Below the pieces are notes generated by a model. That model did no database searches, was not told where the DNA came from, and was given only the letters and a program-made list of their open reading frames with translations. Of a stretch of DNA of 64,000 nt, positions 43,246-52,510 are shown piece by piece. The translations under genes were made by a program, and so were the position numbers. This stretch comes from Sedimenticola_A sp040506895 (GTDB lineage Bacteria > Pseudomonadota > Gammaproteobacteria > Chromatiales > Chromatiaceae), in NCBI GenBank assembly GCA_040506895.1, contig JBEVVY010000001.1:3643116-3707115 (forward strand). Direction: 5' to 3'. How positions within the stretch are numbered: the first letter of the stretch is position 1; each line of letters begins with the position of its first letter.

Positions 43246-45339
43246 TTACTGTTCCGTGGGTAGCTGGATAGTGAATTTGACTCCCTCGCCACCGGGGAGG
43301 TTCCCTGCCCACACGCTACCCTTGTGGAACTCGGTAATCAACCTCACGAGATAAAGGCCCAGGCCCAGGTGGGGTTCCTCTCCCTTGTCGCTGCGTACCG
43401 AGACCATGGAGTCGAAGATTTCACTGGACATCTCCCCGGGTAGTGGTGGGCCCTGGTTGATCACACTCAACCGGGTAGTTGCATCTGTACCGGGTTCCAA
43501 CTGCAGCTCTATCACGGAGCCGGGATGATGAAAGTCCACCGCGTTGGCCACCAGCTTGTCCAGGGCCTGGCCTATCAGGTCTGGTGCGGCAACCACCGGT
43601 ACAGGCTGTTGTGGCAGGCTGGCTTCGAAGCGGCAGCCATCGAAGGCGCTTCGGTAGCCTTCACAACTGGATGAGACCAGCTCCCTCAGGTCGAACAGCT
43701 CCACCTCGGCCTGCTGCAACAGTTGTTCAAGTCGGGTGGACTCGCGCATGCGATGGAGGATCAGGCCCAGGCGTTCGCTGCCCTCCTTGGCGCGTACTAT
43801 GTAGCGCTGGCGTTGTGCCTCGGACTGCTCGGATTCAAGGTTTTCGAGGGACGATTTGACAATGGTCAGGGGTGTGCGCAGTTCGTGGGCGAGCCGGGAG
43901 GTCATCGCCTCCAGGTAACGGTTGTATTCGGACAGGCGGTTGAGAACGCCTGCAAAGCTGCGGTTCAGGTCGCCAATTTCATCCTTGGTATTGTCCCCGG
44001 TGAACTCACTCTTGATACGTCCGTCAGGCGTGACGGCGGTTTCAACCCGGTTGCGTAACTTGCCGATGCGGCGCGTGAGCAGGGTCGCAAAGGCCAGCAG
44101 CAGGACAAGGGTTACCAGGAACAGCAGGGCCGTGGTACTGAACAGTCGTTTCAGTGCCTCGTTCTGCAGAGCCAGTATCCTGTTGGTACTTTGTTCAACC
44201 AGCACGACGCCGACGATGCCATCGGGGGAACGTATTGGCCAGGCAGCCGAGAGGATTGTCGCTTCGCCGTCAGGGGTGATGCGCCGGCGTGTCTCCGGTG
44301 TGCCAGCCAGGGCAGCTTCGAGTTCCGGGCCCGAGAGCCGGCTTCTGCCGGAGAACTCGTCGATGAACTGTTCGCTGGGCTGGTCGGCGACCAGCCGGAA
44401 GAGTGCGCTCAGCAGCAGGGGCTCCTCCGCCGCCTGCTTATCGCTATCCTCTTCGGTCTTCAGATCACCCCGCCTGGCCAGCACCTGGCGGTTGCGATTG
44501 AGTACCCAGATGCGGGCATCTTCATGTTCCAGGCCGCCGATAATACCCAGCATTTCCGGGTTGGGTGCCACCAGTCTTCCCGGCAGCAGCCCTGCCTTGC
44601 CGTTTCCGGTGGTGATGCTTTCCTCCAGCTCGCGGGCATCGCGGTCATCCACGTCACCGACGCCCAGTTCCAGCCTCTCGCCAATCAGGTAGCGGGGGAT
44701 GCGCAACTCCACCGTGTAGCCCCTGGCGTGCTCGGTCCATTCGCCCTGTATGCGGGATTCGCTGTTGCCAAGGATGCGTTTTTCGCCTCTGGTCAGGAGT
44801 TTTTCAGCAACAATCCAGCCCGGGGCGATGGTGCTCAGGCCGTAGTGAACGGTATTGCCAGAGGGATCAGTCAGACGAAGTGAGAGAAAGTCGCTCGTCT
44901 CCAGGTTGTTCTCACCCGGTCGCCGGTAAACGATACGGTCGTCATCTATTTCTGCCAGCAGGTAGAGGTATCCCTGGCGCTCTCCCAGCAGGATGTCGAA
45001 GGAGAGATCCTTTTCACCCCGGTAACGCCAGCGGTTACGCAGCAATGGCTGCCAGTCCTCGGTATATCCATCCAGCTGTATGGGGCCGGGCAGCGGATGA
45101 AGATAGAGAATGCTCTCATCGCTGCCTTCAATGGAAGGTCCCGCGGGGAACATCTCCTCGTGGTTGTGGAGCAGGGTCGCCACGGCCTGTGCCGTGCCCA
45201 GCAACATGGTCTCCTGGGCATTACGCAGGAAGCTCTCTGTCTCAGCCAGGTAACGATAGCCTGCCCAGGGTATGACCAGCAGGGTCAGTGATACCAGCAG
45301 AAGCTTGAAGCGGATACTGTGTCGGAAAGGTCGTGGCAT
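43246..45339 (-). CDS. pdsS: PdsS, sensor histidine kinase of the dedicated sortase system
   Basis: The 697-residue kinase has an N-terminal membrane helix and a large extracytoplasmic region with a CBM9-like stretch (IQLDGYTEDWQ, YLYLLAEIDDDRIVY, YTVELRIPRYLIG, GDVDD). A second helix lies near 405-425, then HAMP, HisKA (RLAHELRTPLTIVK, His near 482) and HATPase (GLGLYLVRLI). It matches the kinases of proteobacterial dedicated sortase loci. The CBM9-like part suggests it senses a carbohydrate or envelope polymer (inference). It lies 54 bp downstream of pdsR. Confidence 0.88.
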   Translation of the reverse strand: MPRPFRHSIRFKLLLVSLTLLVIPWAGYRYLAETESFLRNAQETMLLGTAQAVATLLHNHEEMFPAGPSIEGSDESILYLHPLPGPIQLDGYTEDWQPLLRNRWRYRGEKDLSFDILLGERQGYLYLLAEIDDDRIVYRRPGENNLETSDFLSLRLTDPSGNTVHYGLSTIAPGWIVAEKLLTRGEKRILGNSESRIQGEWTEHARGYTVELRIPRYLIGERLELGVGDVDDRDARELEESITTGNGKAGLLPGRLVAPNPEMLGIIGGLEHEDARIWVLNRNRQVLARRGDLKTEEDSDKQAAEEPLLLSALFRLVADQPSEQFIDEFSGRSRLSGPELEAALAGTPETRRRITPDGEATILSAAWPIRSPDGIVGVVLVEQSTNRILALQNEALKRLFSTTALLFLVTLVLLLAFATLLTRRIGKLRNRVETAVTPDGRIKSEFTGDNTKDEIGDLNRSFAGVLNRLSEYNRYLEAMTSRLAHELRTPLTIVKSSLENLESEQSEAQRQRYIVRAKEGSERLGLILHRMRESTRLEQLLQQAEVELFDLRELVSSSCEGYRSAFDGCRFEASLPQQPVPVVAAPDLIGQALDKLVANAVDFHHPGSVIELQLEPGTDATTRLSVINQGPPLPGEMSSEIFDSMVSVRSDKGEEPHLGLGLYLVRLITEFHKGSVWAGNLPGGEGVKFTIQLPTEQ

Positions 45340-45393
45340 TGTCCTGCGAAAAAATGGCCTCGGTCGATGAGTATGGGCATAGTGTCAGCAGGT

Positions 45394-46083
45394 CTAGGCT
45401 TTCCAGCGGTAACCCATGCCGTAAACGGTTTCAATCGCGTCAAAAGCGGCGTCTGCTTTTTCGAACTTTCTCCTGATGCGCTTGATATGTGTGCTGATGC
45501 TTGTACTGTCCACCAGGATATTGGCGGCATCCATCAGCTGGTCACGACTGCGTACATGGCCGGGGTGATTGGCCAGTGCATGAACGAACCAGAGTTCGGT
45601 AACCGTCAGTTCAACCGGTTTTTCCCGCCAGCTGATCTGCAGGCGGTCCATGTCGATGCTCAATTGGCCACGTTCCAGGATGCGATCCCGTTCAACTGGT
45701 TGCTGGAGAACCTCCAGGCGTCGGAACAGTGCGGCGATACGGGCCGAGAGATGGGCCAGGCTGATGTCCTTGGTGAGATAGTCGTCCGCTCCAAGTCGCA
45801 GGCCCGATACGGTATCGAGATCGCTGTCCCTGGCGGTAAGGAAGATGATCGGCAGGGTCGCTGACATGGATCTCAGTTCACGACAGAGTTCAAATCCACC
45901 GTCCACATCGTCTCCCAGGCCGATGTCGAGGATCACCAGGTCGGGCATTTTGACGCGAAACGCCTCCAGGCCGGCCTTGCGGGTGGCGTATCCCTTTACG
46001 GCATAGCCCTGGCGCGTCAGTGCATCAATATAGTTTTCAAGTATGGTCGGTTCATCTTCGACGATGGCGATCTGCTTGCTCAT
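45394..46083 (-). CDS. pdsR: PdsR, OmpR-family response regulator of the dedicated sortase system
   Basis: The 229-residue regulator has a receiver domain (AIVEDEPTI, VILDIGLG, FLTARD, LTKD) and a winged-helix output (ELTVTELWFVHALANHPG, STSISTHIKRIRRKF, VYGMGYRW). It is encoded directly upstream of PdsS and is its expected partner. A dyad GTGCAC-AGA-GTGCAC lies 86 bp upstream of its start, between it and cspA. Confidence 0.88.
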   Translation of the reverse strand: MSKQIAIVEDEPTILENYIDALTRQGYAVKGYATRKAGLEAFRVKMPDLVILDIGLGDDVDGGFELCRELRSMSATLPIIFLTARDSDLDTVSGLRLGADDYLTKDISLAHLSARIAALFRRLEVLQQPVERDRILERGQLSIDMDRLQISWREKPVELTVTELWFVHALANHPGHVRSRDQLMDAANILVDSTSISTHIKRIRRKFEKADAAFDAIETVYGMGYRWKA

Positions 46084-46168
46084 GACATTCGGTTCAGTGG
46101 CGTGTCGGAATCGGAATGTACGATGCTAAGCCGGTATAGATATTGATGCAATTGGACACCCTACAGGC

Positions 46169-46183
46169 GTGCACAGAGTGCAC
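46169..46183. promoter_or_regulatory. GTGCAC-N3-GTGCAC dyad upstream of pdsR
   Basis: Two perfect GTGCAC blocks separated by AGA form a self-complementary site within CAGGC...CCTG. It could be an operator of the pdsR promoter or a hairpin after cspA; no T-run follows, so a terminator is less likely. Confidence 0.35.
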
Positions 46184-46243
46184 CTGTTGAGCATCTGTTG
46201 GCAGAGAATGGAGGCGTTCTGCCGAGGGGCGGGAAAATCGGAA

Positions 46244-46453
46244 TCAGAGAGGAGTGACGTTTTCCGCCTGGGGCCCTTTCTGTCCGTCGGTGACTTCCAT
46301 GGTTACCTGCTGGCCTTCCTGCAGGGTTTTGAAGCCGCTTCCGTTGATTGCGCTGTGGTGAACAAAGACATCCTTGCCGCCTTCACGCTCGATGAAGCCG
46401 TAGCCTTTCTTGTCGTTGAACCACTTTACGGTACCTGAGACTTGGTTTGACAT
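46244..46453 (-). CDS. CspA-family cold-shock protein
   Basis: The 69-residue protein is a single cold-shock domain: GTVKWFNDKKGYGFIEREGGKDVFVHHSAI and TMEVTDGQKGPQAENV, including both RNA-binding motifs. It binds single-stranded RNA or DNA. It sits between the pdsRS genes and pdsO but faces pdsRS, and is likely independent with its own promoter and leader. Confidence 0.95.
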   Translation of the reverse strand: MSNQVSGTVKWFNDKKGYGFIEREGGKDVFVHHSAINGSGFKTLQEGQQVTMEVTDGQKGPQAENVTPL

Positions 46454-46803
46454 GACGCTCTATCACTCGCTCTGTTGTATACATGGCATCCCGAACCGGG
46501 TCGGGTGTTGAATAACCCGGTTGCAGGTTGGGTTAAATATTATTACCAATTGATTCTGTTGTGCAAATGAAGTTGTGACAATAATCAAACAGACAGCTGT
46601 ACACAAGCCAATCTCTATAAGAGACCTCTGATTTTCAACTGCCACTTTTTAGCCAGATTCTGCCACTGGACTGCCATTCCGCGGTTAGCTCCCCGACAAC
46701 TCTCCCCTGTGTAATCAGTAACAAGAAGTTATCCGGCGCAGGTAAGGAGAACCGAACTGGCCAGGGAAGGCGCGCTGGGCCATTTGCACAGAAGGAGCAA
46801 GAC
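46454..46803. other. intergenic region between cspA and pdsO
   Basis: These 350 bp hold the cspA leader and promoter (minus strand) and must also hold the pdsO promoter (plus strand), for which no clear -35/-10 was seen. Short open frames here have no coding character. An AAGGAG site precedes the pdsO GTG. Confidence 0.45.
46537..46566 (-). promoter_or_regulatory. candidate promoter of the cold-shock gene
   Basis: On the minus strand, TTGCAC (46561-46566) and TAATAT (46537-46542) are separated by 18 bp and would start a transcript with a leader of about 75 nt, as usual for cspA-type genes. Confidence 0.4.
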
Positions 46804-47529
46804 GTGATTAAGAAACTGGCGATTTGTAGCGTGATGGTGTTGCTCAGCAGTCAACCGCTCATGGCATCGGATGATGCTGACTATTCCGCTGAGCAGCGGC
46901 AACAGGAGTGGAAGGGGATAGGTGGTGGCGGGCTGCTCGGTGCCATCTTCGGGGGCCCTCCCGGGCTGATTCTTGGCGCTGCAGGGGGTGCCCTGGTCGG
47001 ACACGCCAACAGCCTCGAGACGGGATTGGAGACGGCCCGGCAGGAGATAGGTGATCTGCAGCGTCAGCTGCAGTCGAGCAGATCATCCCGTCAGCAGATC
47101 AGCCGGAAGTACAACAAGGCGTGGGACGATCGCACGCGCCAGCTGGAAGCGATCGTCGATGGCTTTGCTCTGAATGTTCTTTTCCGGACCGAAAGTTCAG
47201 TACTGGAACCCCGCTATCAACGCCAATTGCAGAAGCTGGCCCGAAGTCTCGCGATGTTTCCCGAACTCAGGGTCCACGTGGATGCCTATGCCGACCGTCG
47301 GGGGACGAACGACTTCAATATGTCGCTGTCGGCCCAACGTGCCGATGTGGTTGCGCGACATCTTCAGGCAGGCGGTGTGGGCGTCTCCAGAATCCGAAAA
47401 ATTCCTCACGGTGAAAGAGCAGTCGAGTATCCGTTGGGCGATACAGAGGGGCTCGGTTTCGACCGGCGGGTGTTGATCTATTTCTGCCTGGAGAAGGGAA
47501 ATGAACCGCTTGATTCTGCCACTGAGTGA
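46804..47529 (+). CDS. pdsO: PdsO, sortase-associated OmpA-like protein
   Basis: The 241-residue protein starts with GTG behind AAGGAGCAAGAC. It has a signal peptide (VMVLLSSQPLMAS), a glycine-zipper-like hydrophobic region (GGGGLLGAIFGGPPGLILGAAGGALVG) as membrane anchor, a short coiled coil and an OmpA domain (LNVLFRTESSVL, VDAYADRRGTNDFNMSLSAQRA). This is the layout of the OmpA-like protein in proteobacterial dedicated sortase loci. It may tie the sortase or substrate to peptidoglycan (inference). Confidence 0.88.
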   Translation: MIKKLAICSVMVLLSSQPLMASDDADYSAEQRQQEWKGIGGGGLLGAIFGGPPGLILGAAGGALVGHANSLETGLETARQEIGDLQRQLQSSRSSRQQISRKYNKAWDDRTRQLEAIVDGFALNVLFRTESSVLEPRYQRQLQKLARSLAMFPELRVHVDAYADRRGTNDFNMSLSAQRADVVARHLQAGGVGVSRIRKIPHGERAVEYPLGDTEGLGFDRRVLIYFCLEKGNEPLDSATE

Positions 47530-47645
47530 GGAGTTCATCTATGCCTCACCGGAGTATGTCAACAGGTCCAGTTACCGGTTGCTTCCGAGAGAGGATATGA
47601 AGCGTTTGGATTATCCCGGGGATAAGCGAAAGGAGGATGTGCACC

Positions 47646-49835
47646 ATGTCAGGAAACCCAAGTGATCGATCATTGTTGAAAGATGTCTTCAGTATCTCCC
47701 TCTATTCGCTGTTGAGCGGTCTGGGTGGAGCACTGCTGTTTGCAATCCTGGTTCTCATGATGAGTTCAGTTGCCCAGGCCGAGGGCGGGGATACAGCAGC
47801 ACTTGAAAACCTGCAGACAATGACGGTGAGCGAGGCGAAGCGCGGCAGTCTGCTGCTGAAGCTTGCAAGCGGGGGTGTGGCGGTCGATGCGCCGATGCTG
47901 AAAACCGATGTTGCCATGGATATCAGCGGCATGATTGCCCGGGTGTCTGTGCGCCAGCGTTTTCGCAATCCGGGCCAGGATTGGATCGAGGGGATCTATG
48001 TATTTCCCCTGCCTGAGAAGGCTGCCGTTGATCACATGAGATTGAAGATTGGCCAGCGGGTGATCGAGGGTGAGATACAGGAGAAGAGCCAGGCGAGGAA
48101 AACCTACGAGACCGCAAAGCGCGCGGGAAAGAAAGCTTCACTTCTGAGCCAGCAGAGGCCCAATATTTTTACCACCTCGGTTGCCAATATCGGCCCGGGT
48201 GAGGAGGTGTCGGTTGAGATCGAGTACCAGCAGGATCTCAGCTACCGGCAGGGACGTTTTTCAATCCGGTTTCCGCTGGTGGTCGCACCGCGCTACATAC
48301 CGGGGAATATGCCCGGGCGGGAAGAGATTGCGGCCTTCACTGGCACGGGTTGGGCGATGGATACAACGGCTGTACCGGATGCCTCGCAGATTACACCGCC
48401 TGTTATCGATCCCTCCGAAGGGGTACTCAACAGGGTGAGTATAGCCGTGAGATTGACGGCCGGTTTCCCCCTCGCACGGCTGGAGAGTACTTACCATGCA
48501 ATCGAGAACAGTCGTGATGAGCATGGCGTGCATACTGTCCTGCTAAGGGATGGCGAGGTGAGTGCCAATCGGGATTTCGAATTGACCTGGTCGCCGGTGC
48601 CGGGCAACGAACCCTATGCGGCCCTGTTCAGCGAGATCTGGGAAGAGGATCAGTACTCACTGGTGATGGTGATGCCGCCACACCACGAGAGGGGGGTGAC
48701 CGACCTGCCGCGGGAGATGATCTTTGTTGTCGACACCTCCGGTTCCATGCACGGTGATTCCATGGCGCAGGCCAGGGCGGCGCTCAAGATGGCCCTGGGC
48801 AGACTGAAACCCGATGACCGCTTCAACATTATCCAGTTCAACAGCTCCACCCATGCACTGTTCAGTGGTGCGGTAGGGGCAAGCGGACATAACCTGGCAC
48901 GGGCGGAAGCGTATGTGGACGGCTTATCTGCCAATGGCGGAACAGAGATGCTGCCGGCCCTTCGTCGGGCCCTCGATGGAAAAGATGAAACGGACAGGCT
49001 CCGCCAGGTGGTGTTCATGACTGACGGTAGTGTCGGCAACGAGACACAGCTGTTCGAGATGATCGAAAAAAGGCTGGGTGCCAGCAGGCTGTTCACCGTG
49101 GGGATCGGTTCGGCACCCAACAGCTTTTTCATGACAAGGGCAGCCAGGTTCGGGCGTGGGACATTTACCTATATCGGTAAGGTCTCCGAGGTGCGCGGCA
49201 AGATGGAGGCGTTGTTCAGCAAGCTCGAATCCCCTGTATTGAGTGATCTCAGGCTCGAGTGGACCGAGGGAGTCGGGATGGAGATGTGGCCGAGACGCAT
49301 TCCCGATCTCTACCTGGGTGAGCCGCTGTTGTTGGCAGTGAAGGGGGATCTGGATGGGCAGAAGGTCACGATTCACGGCAGCTCTGCGGAAAAGGCATGG
49401 CAGCAGACGGTGAATCTCCAGGGTGGTGGAAAGAGCGAAGGTGTTCACCTGCTCTGGGCACGCAGGAAGATTGCGGAACTGATGGACCAGAGAGCCCGCG
49501 GCCGTGCCGAAGAGGAGGTGAGGGCCGACGTGCTGGCGGTGGCCCTGGAACACCGACTGGTCAGCAGATACACCTGTCTCGTGGCGGTGGACAAGACACC
49601 CACCCGTCCGATGGAGAAGGGGTTGTCCGGTAAGAATGTGCCGGTTCAACTGCCCAAGGGCTGGAGTGCGGACAAGGTCTTCGGCAGCATGCCACAGACT
49701 GCCACGCCTGCCCCCCTCAATCTGCTGCTGGGTTTGCTGGCCGCGATGGGTGGCTGGTTGGTGAGTTTTCTTGGGCGATGTAACCGGCGTCGAAATATCG
49801 ATCGCCGCACCGGCCTGCAGGGTGGGGCATGTTGA
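47646..49835 (+). CDS. sortase target protein with VIT and VWA domains
   Basis: The 729-residue protein starts at ATG 47646, with AAGGAGG 9 bp upstream; an ATG nine bases earlier would be too close. It has an N-terminal membrane-spanning signal, a VIT domain (about 60-190), a von Willebrand A domain with an intact metal site (FVVDTSGSMHGDS near 357) and a C-terminal sorting signal. The signal is MPQTAT near 681, a hydrophobic helix and an RRR-containing tail. It corresponds to the marine proteobacterial sortase target family. The first motif position is Met rather than Leu. It overlaps the sortase gene by 7 bp. Confidence 0.9.
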   Translation: MSGNPSDRSLLKDVFSISLYSLLSGLGGALLFAILVLMMSSVAQAEGGDTAALENLQTMTVSEAKRGSLLLKLASGGVAVDAPMLKTDVAMDISGMIARVSVRQRFRNPGQDWIEGIYVFPLPEKAAVDHMRLKIGQRVIEGEIQEKSQARKTYETAKRAGKKASLLSQQRPNIFTTSVANIGPGEEVSVEIEYQQDLSYRQGRFSIRFPLVVAPRYIPGNMPGREEIAAFTGTGWAMDTTAVPDASQITPPVIDPSEGVLNRVSIAVRLTAGFPLARLESTYHAIENSRDEHGVHTVLLRDGEVSANRDFELTWSPVPGNEPYAALFSEIWEEDQYSLVMVMPPHHERGVTDLPREMIFVVDTSGSMHGDSMAQARAALKMALGRLKPDDRFNIIQFNSSTHALFSGAVGASGHNLARAEAYVDGLSANGGTEMLPALRRALDGKDETDRLRQVVFMTDGSVGNETQLFEMIEKRLGASRLFTVGIGSAPNSFFMTRAARFGRGTFTYIGKVSEVRGKMEALFSKLESPVLSDLRLEWTEGVGMEMWPRRIPDLYLGEPLLLAVKGDLDGQKVTIHGSSAEKAWQQTVNLQGGGKSEGVHLLWARRKIAELMDQRARGRAEEEVRADVLAVALEHRLVSRYTCLVAVDKTPTRPMEKGLSGKNVPVQLPKGWSADKVFGSMPQTATPAPLNLLLGLLAAMGGWLVSFLGRCNRRRNIDRRTGLQGGAC

Positions 49836-50401
49836 TCAAGGGGTATCGTTTACTGGCAGCAGGGCTGTTTCTGCTGGCCGGCTGGCAGTTCTCGGAGGGG
49901 ATCTATATCGGGGCAAAGGCGGCTGTTGCCCAGTTCCTTCTGCAGCAGGCCTGGGAGGATGCCCGGGATGGCAACCGGCAGGTTCCCCCCTGGCCCTGGG
50001 CAGATACCTGGCCGGTGGCCCGGTTGAAGGTTGCACGGCTGGAGGTGGACCAGGTTGTACTGGCAGGGGCGAGCGGTCGTACGCTCGCCTTCGGGCCAGG
50101 GCATCTGTTCGGATCAGCCCGCCCCGGCAGCGGTGGCAACAGCGTGATCAGCGGGCACCGGGATACCCATTTCCGTTTTCTGGAGCGGTTGCAGAGGGGT
50201 GACAGGATGGAACTGCTTCGGCCTGATGGGACTACGGTCACCTATGCAGTCTACCGAAAGAGCGTGCAGCACAAGGATGACCCGGGGGTGCTTCAGAAGG
50301 AGGACGATCAGCTGACATTGATCACCTGTTATCCATTCGACGCACTCGTTGCGGGTGGCGATGAGCGCTACGTGGTTGAAGCGAGACCAGTACTGTTATA
50401 G
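49829..50401 (+). CDS. class GN sortase
   Basis: The 190-residue inner-membrane transpeptidase has one N-terminal membrane helix and the sortase catalytic triad: His110 in SGHRDTHF, Cys167 in TLITC and Arg in GGDERYVV. It cleaves the C-terminal sorting signal of a cognate protein, here surely the VIT/VWA protein encoded just upstream (7-bp overlap). Sortases are rare in Gram-negatives; class GN works with one dedicated substrate. It ends 7 bp from the convergent hybrid kinase gene. Confidence 0.93.
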   Translation: MLIKGYRLLAAGLFLLAGWQFSEGIYIGAKAAVAQFLLQQAWEDARDGNRQVPPWPWADTWPVARLKVARLEVDQVVLAGASGRTLAFGPGHLFGSARPGSGGNSVISGHRDTHFRFLERLQRGDRMELLRPDGTTVTYAVYRKSVQHKDDPGVLQKEDDQLTLITCYPFDALVAGGDERYVVEARPVLL

Positions 50402-50408
50402 CGGTATG

Positions 50409-52430
50409 TTATGCCCGGTTGTGTCTTTTCAGGTAAGAGAGAATGTAGTTGCGGATCTCTTTCAAGCCGACAGGCTTGCTCAGGTAGTCATCCATGCCGG
50501 CTTCAAGGCAGCTTTCGCGATCCCCGGGCATGGCCTGTGCTGTTAGGGCGATAATTGGTGTGTGGGAGAGTCCGGGCATGGTCCGTAGCTTGCGGGTTAC
50601 TTCCCGGCCATCCATGTCCTGGAGTTGTATGTCCATCAGGATCAGGTCAGGGCGTATTGCCTCGGCCTGTTCCAGGACATCCTGCCCACGTTGAGCAATG
50701 GTTACCTTGAAGCCCTGGCTTCGCAGGAACTCGCTGATCATGAGACGGTTGTTGGGGTTGTCCTCGGCCAGCAGGAGATGTTGTCCCCTGGTGGCGGTGT
50801 CAGATAGCTCTTCGGCGTCCGAGTTGATGGTGGCTGAAAGCTGTTTCGGCTCGTTGTCTTTAATGTTCCAGGGCAGGCTGAAGGTAAAACGACTGCCCTT
50901 GTTGGGCTCGCTCTCAACGCTGATGCTGCCACTGTGGAGCTGTGCCATGCGGTTGACCAGGGTCAGACCGAGTCCGGTGCCGCTGTGGCGGCGTGTGGCT
51001 TCATTGTCCAGCTGGATGAAGGGTTTGAAGAGCTGGGCCTGCTCCTCCTTGCTGATACCGATACCGGTGTCCCAGACCGTGAGATCGACTTGCGAGTTGT
51101 CTTCGCTGATGGTGACATCGAGACCGATTTTTCCGTTGTCCGGGGTGAACTTGACGGCGTTGCCCAGAAGGTTGACCAGTACCTGTTTCAGGCGCCTGCT
51201 GTCGCCATGGATGAGGTTTATCTCCGGCTCGATCATGTATTCGATCTGCAGGTGCTTTCGCTGGGCGGGCTGGCGTATCAGCCTGATACTCCCCTCCACC
51301 AGTTGTACTGCCGGGATGAAGTCCCAGTTCAGCTCCATCTTGCCTGACTCGATTTTGGCCAGGTCGAGAATGTCGTTGATAAGGGCCAGCAGGTGGCGCG
51401 AGCTCTCATCGATGGTGCCGAGGGATTTCTCCTGGCTCGGATTGATCGGTCCGTAGAGCTGATCCTTCAGCATCTCGGTCAGGCCGAGAATGGTGGTCAG
51501 TGGGGTACGCAGCTCGTGACTCATGGTGGCGAGGAAGAGGTCCTTGGCCTGGGCAGCACGTGCCAACTCCTCGTTGGCGATATTGAGTTCCTGGGTTCGC
51601 TCTCTGACCCGCTGGGCCAGCAGGTCCTGCTCTTCCTTGAGTTTGTTCTGCGATGCCTGGAGGTTGGCGCTCATGCTATCGAGGGCGCTCAGCAGCTGTC
51701 CTGTTTCATCACTTCCTCCCTTGGGTATTTCCTCGGGAAAGTCGCCGCTGGAGATTCTTCTGGCAATCTCTGTTGCCGCCTGGATCGGCTTGGCGATCTG
51801 CTGATTGGATAGCACCAGGAAAATGAATACGGTCATGACCAGCAGGGCTACAAGCACGACCAGGATCCGTTGCTCGATACCCTGAAGCTCTTCACTGACC
51901 TTGCGAAGTTTGGCTTTTTTGTATTCCAGGGTGGATTTCACCACCTCGTCGATCAGGTCGGTCGGTTCACGGTCGATGCCGCGAACCTGCTTGTCCAGGT
52001 CGAGGTGTGAAACCAGGCTATTGCGATCGAACGTATCCAGCGCGGTACGGTAAGCAAAACCCAACCGGTGGTGTGCTGCGAGGAATGAGTTGGCGGTCAT
52101 TCGCGAGGTGGTGTCCTGTTCGCCCAGCATCGAGATCAAACGCTTGATCAATGTGCGTGTAGTCGCCTCTTCTTCCAGAAACTGTGTGTGGTACTTCTTG
52201 TAAGAGTCCGGATCATGCCCGCGAAGGAGGATGTTCTTCCACTCCTGCACCTGCTTCTTGAAATGGACCTGGGCCGACAGTGCGGTATTGACGATCTGCG
52301 AGGATGCATCATGGATTGCCGCCGCTTCCTGGTTCGCACGCTTGTACTGGAGCGCGGCATAGTGGCTGGCGGCAAGATTGATTGCCAGGGCCATGGTGAT
52401 GGTGAGAAAAAGTTTCCAGCGGATTGTCAT
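50409..52430 (-). CDS. hybrid sensor histidine kinase/response regulator
   Basis: The 673-residue protein has an N-terminal membrane helix, a ~170-residue periplasmic helical domain, a second helix near 195-215, HAMP, a coiled coil, HisKA (MSHELRTPLTTILGLTEM, His near 303), HATPase (GTGLGLTLVNRM) and a C-terminal receiver (LILMDIQLQDMDG). There is no HPt domain, so the phosphate must go to a separate HPt protein or stay within. The signal is unknown. Confidence 0.9.
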   Translation of the reverse strand: MTIRWKLFLTITMALAINLAASHYAALQYKRANQEAAAIHDASSQIVNTALSAQVHFKKQVQEWKNILLRGHDPDSYKKYHTQFLEEEATTRTLIKRLISMLGEQDTTSRMTANSFLAAHHRLGFAYRTALDTFDRNSLVSHLDLDKQVRGIDREPTDLIDEVVKSTLEYKKAKLRKVSEELQGIEQRILVVLVALLVMTVFIFLVLSNQQIAKPIQAATEIARRISSGDFPEEIPKGGSDETGQLLSALDSMSANLQASQNKLKEEQDLLAQRVRERTQELNIANEELARAAQAKDLFLATMSHELRTPLTTILGLTEMLKDQLYGPINPSQEKSLGTIDESSRHLLALINDILDLAKIESGKMELNWDFIPAVQLVEGSIRLIRQPAQRKHLQIEYMIEPEINLIHGDSRRLKQVLVNLLGNAVKFTPDNGKIGLDVTISEDNSQVDLTVWDTGIGISKEEQAQLFKPFIQLDNEATRRHSGTGLGLTLVNRMAQLHSGSISVESEPNKGSRFTFSLPWNIKDNEPKQLSATINSDAEELSDTATRGQHLLLAEDNPNNRLMISEFLRSQGFKVTIAQRGQDVLEQAEAIRPDLILMDIQLQDMDGREVTRKLRTMPGLSHTPIIALTAQAMPGDRESCLEAGMDDYLSKPVGLKEIRNYILSYLKRHNRA

Positions 52431-52510
52431 ATACGGATGGGATTGGCTACTTGTCTGAAAGCCCTTGCGTGCAATGATAAGGGAACTTCACTTGTATTGA
52501 CAAAAGTGGT

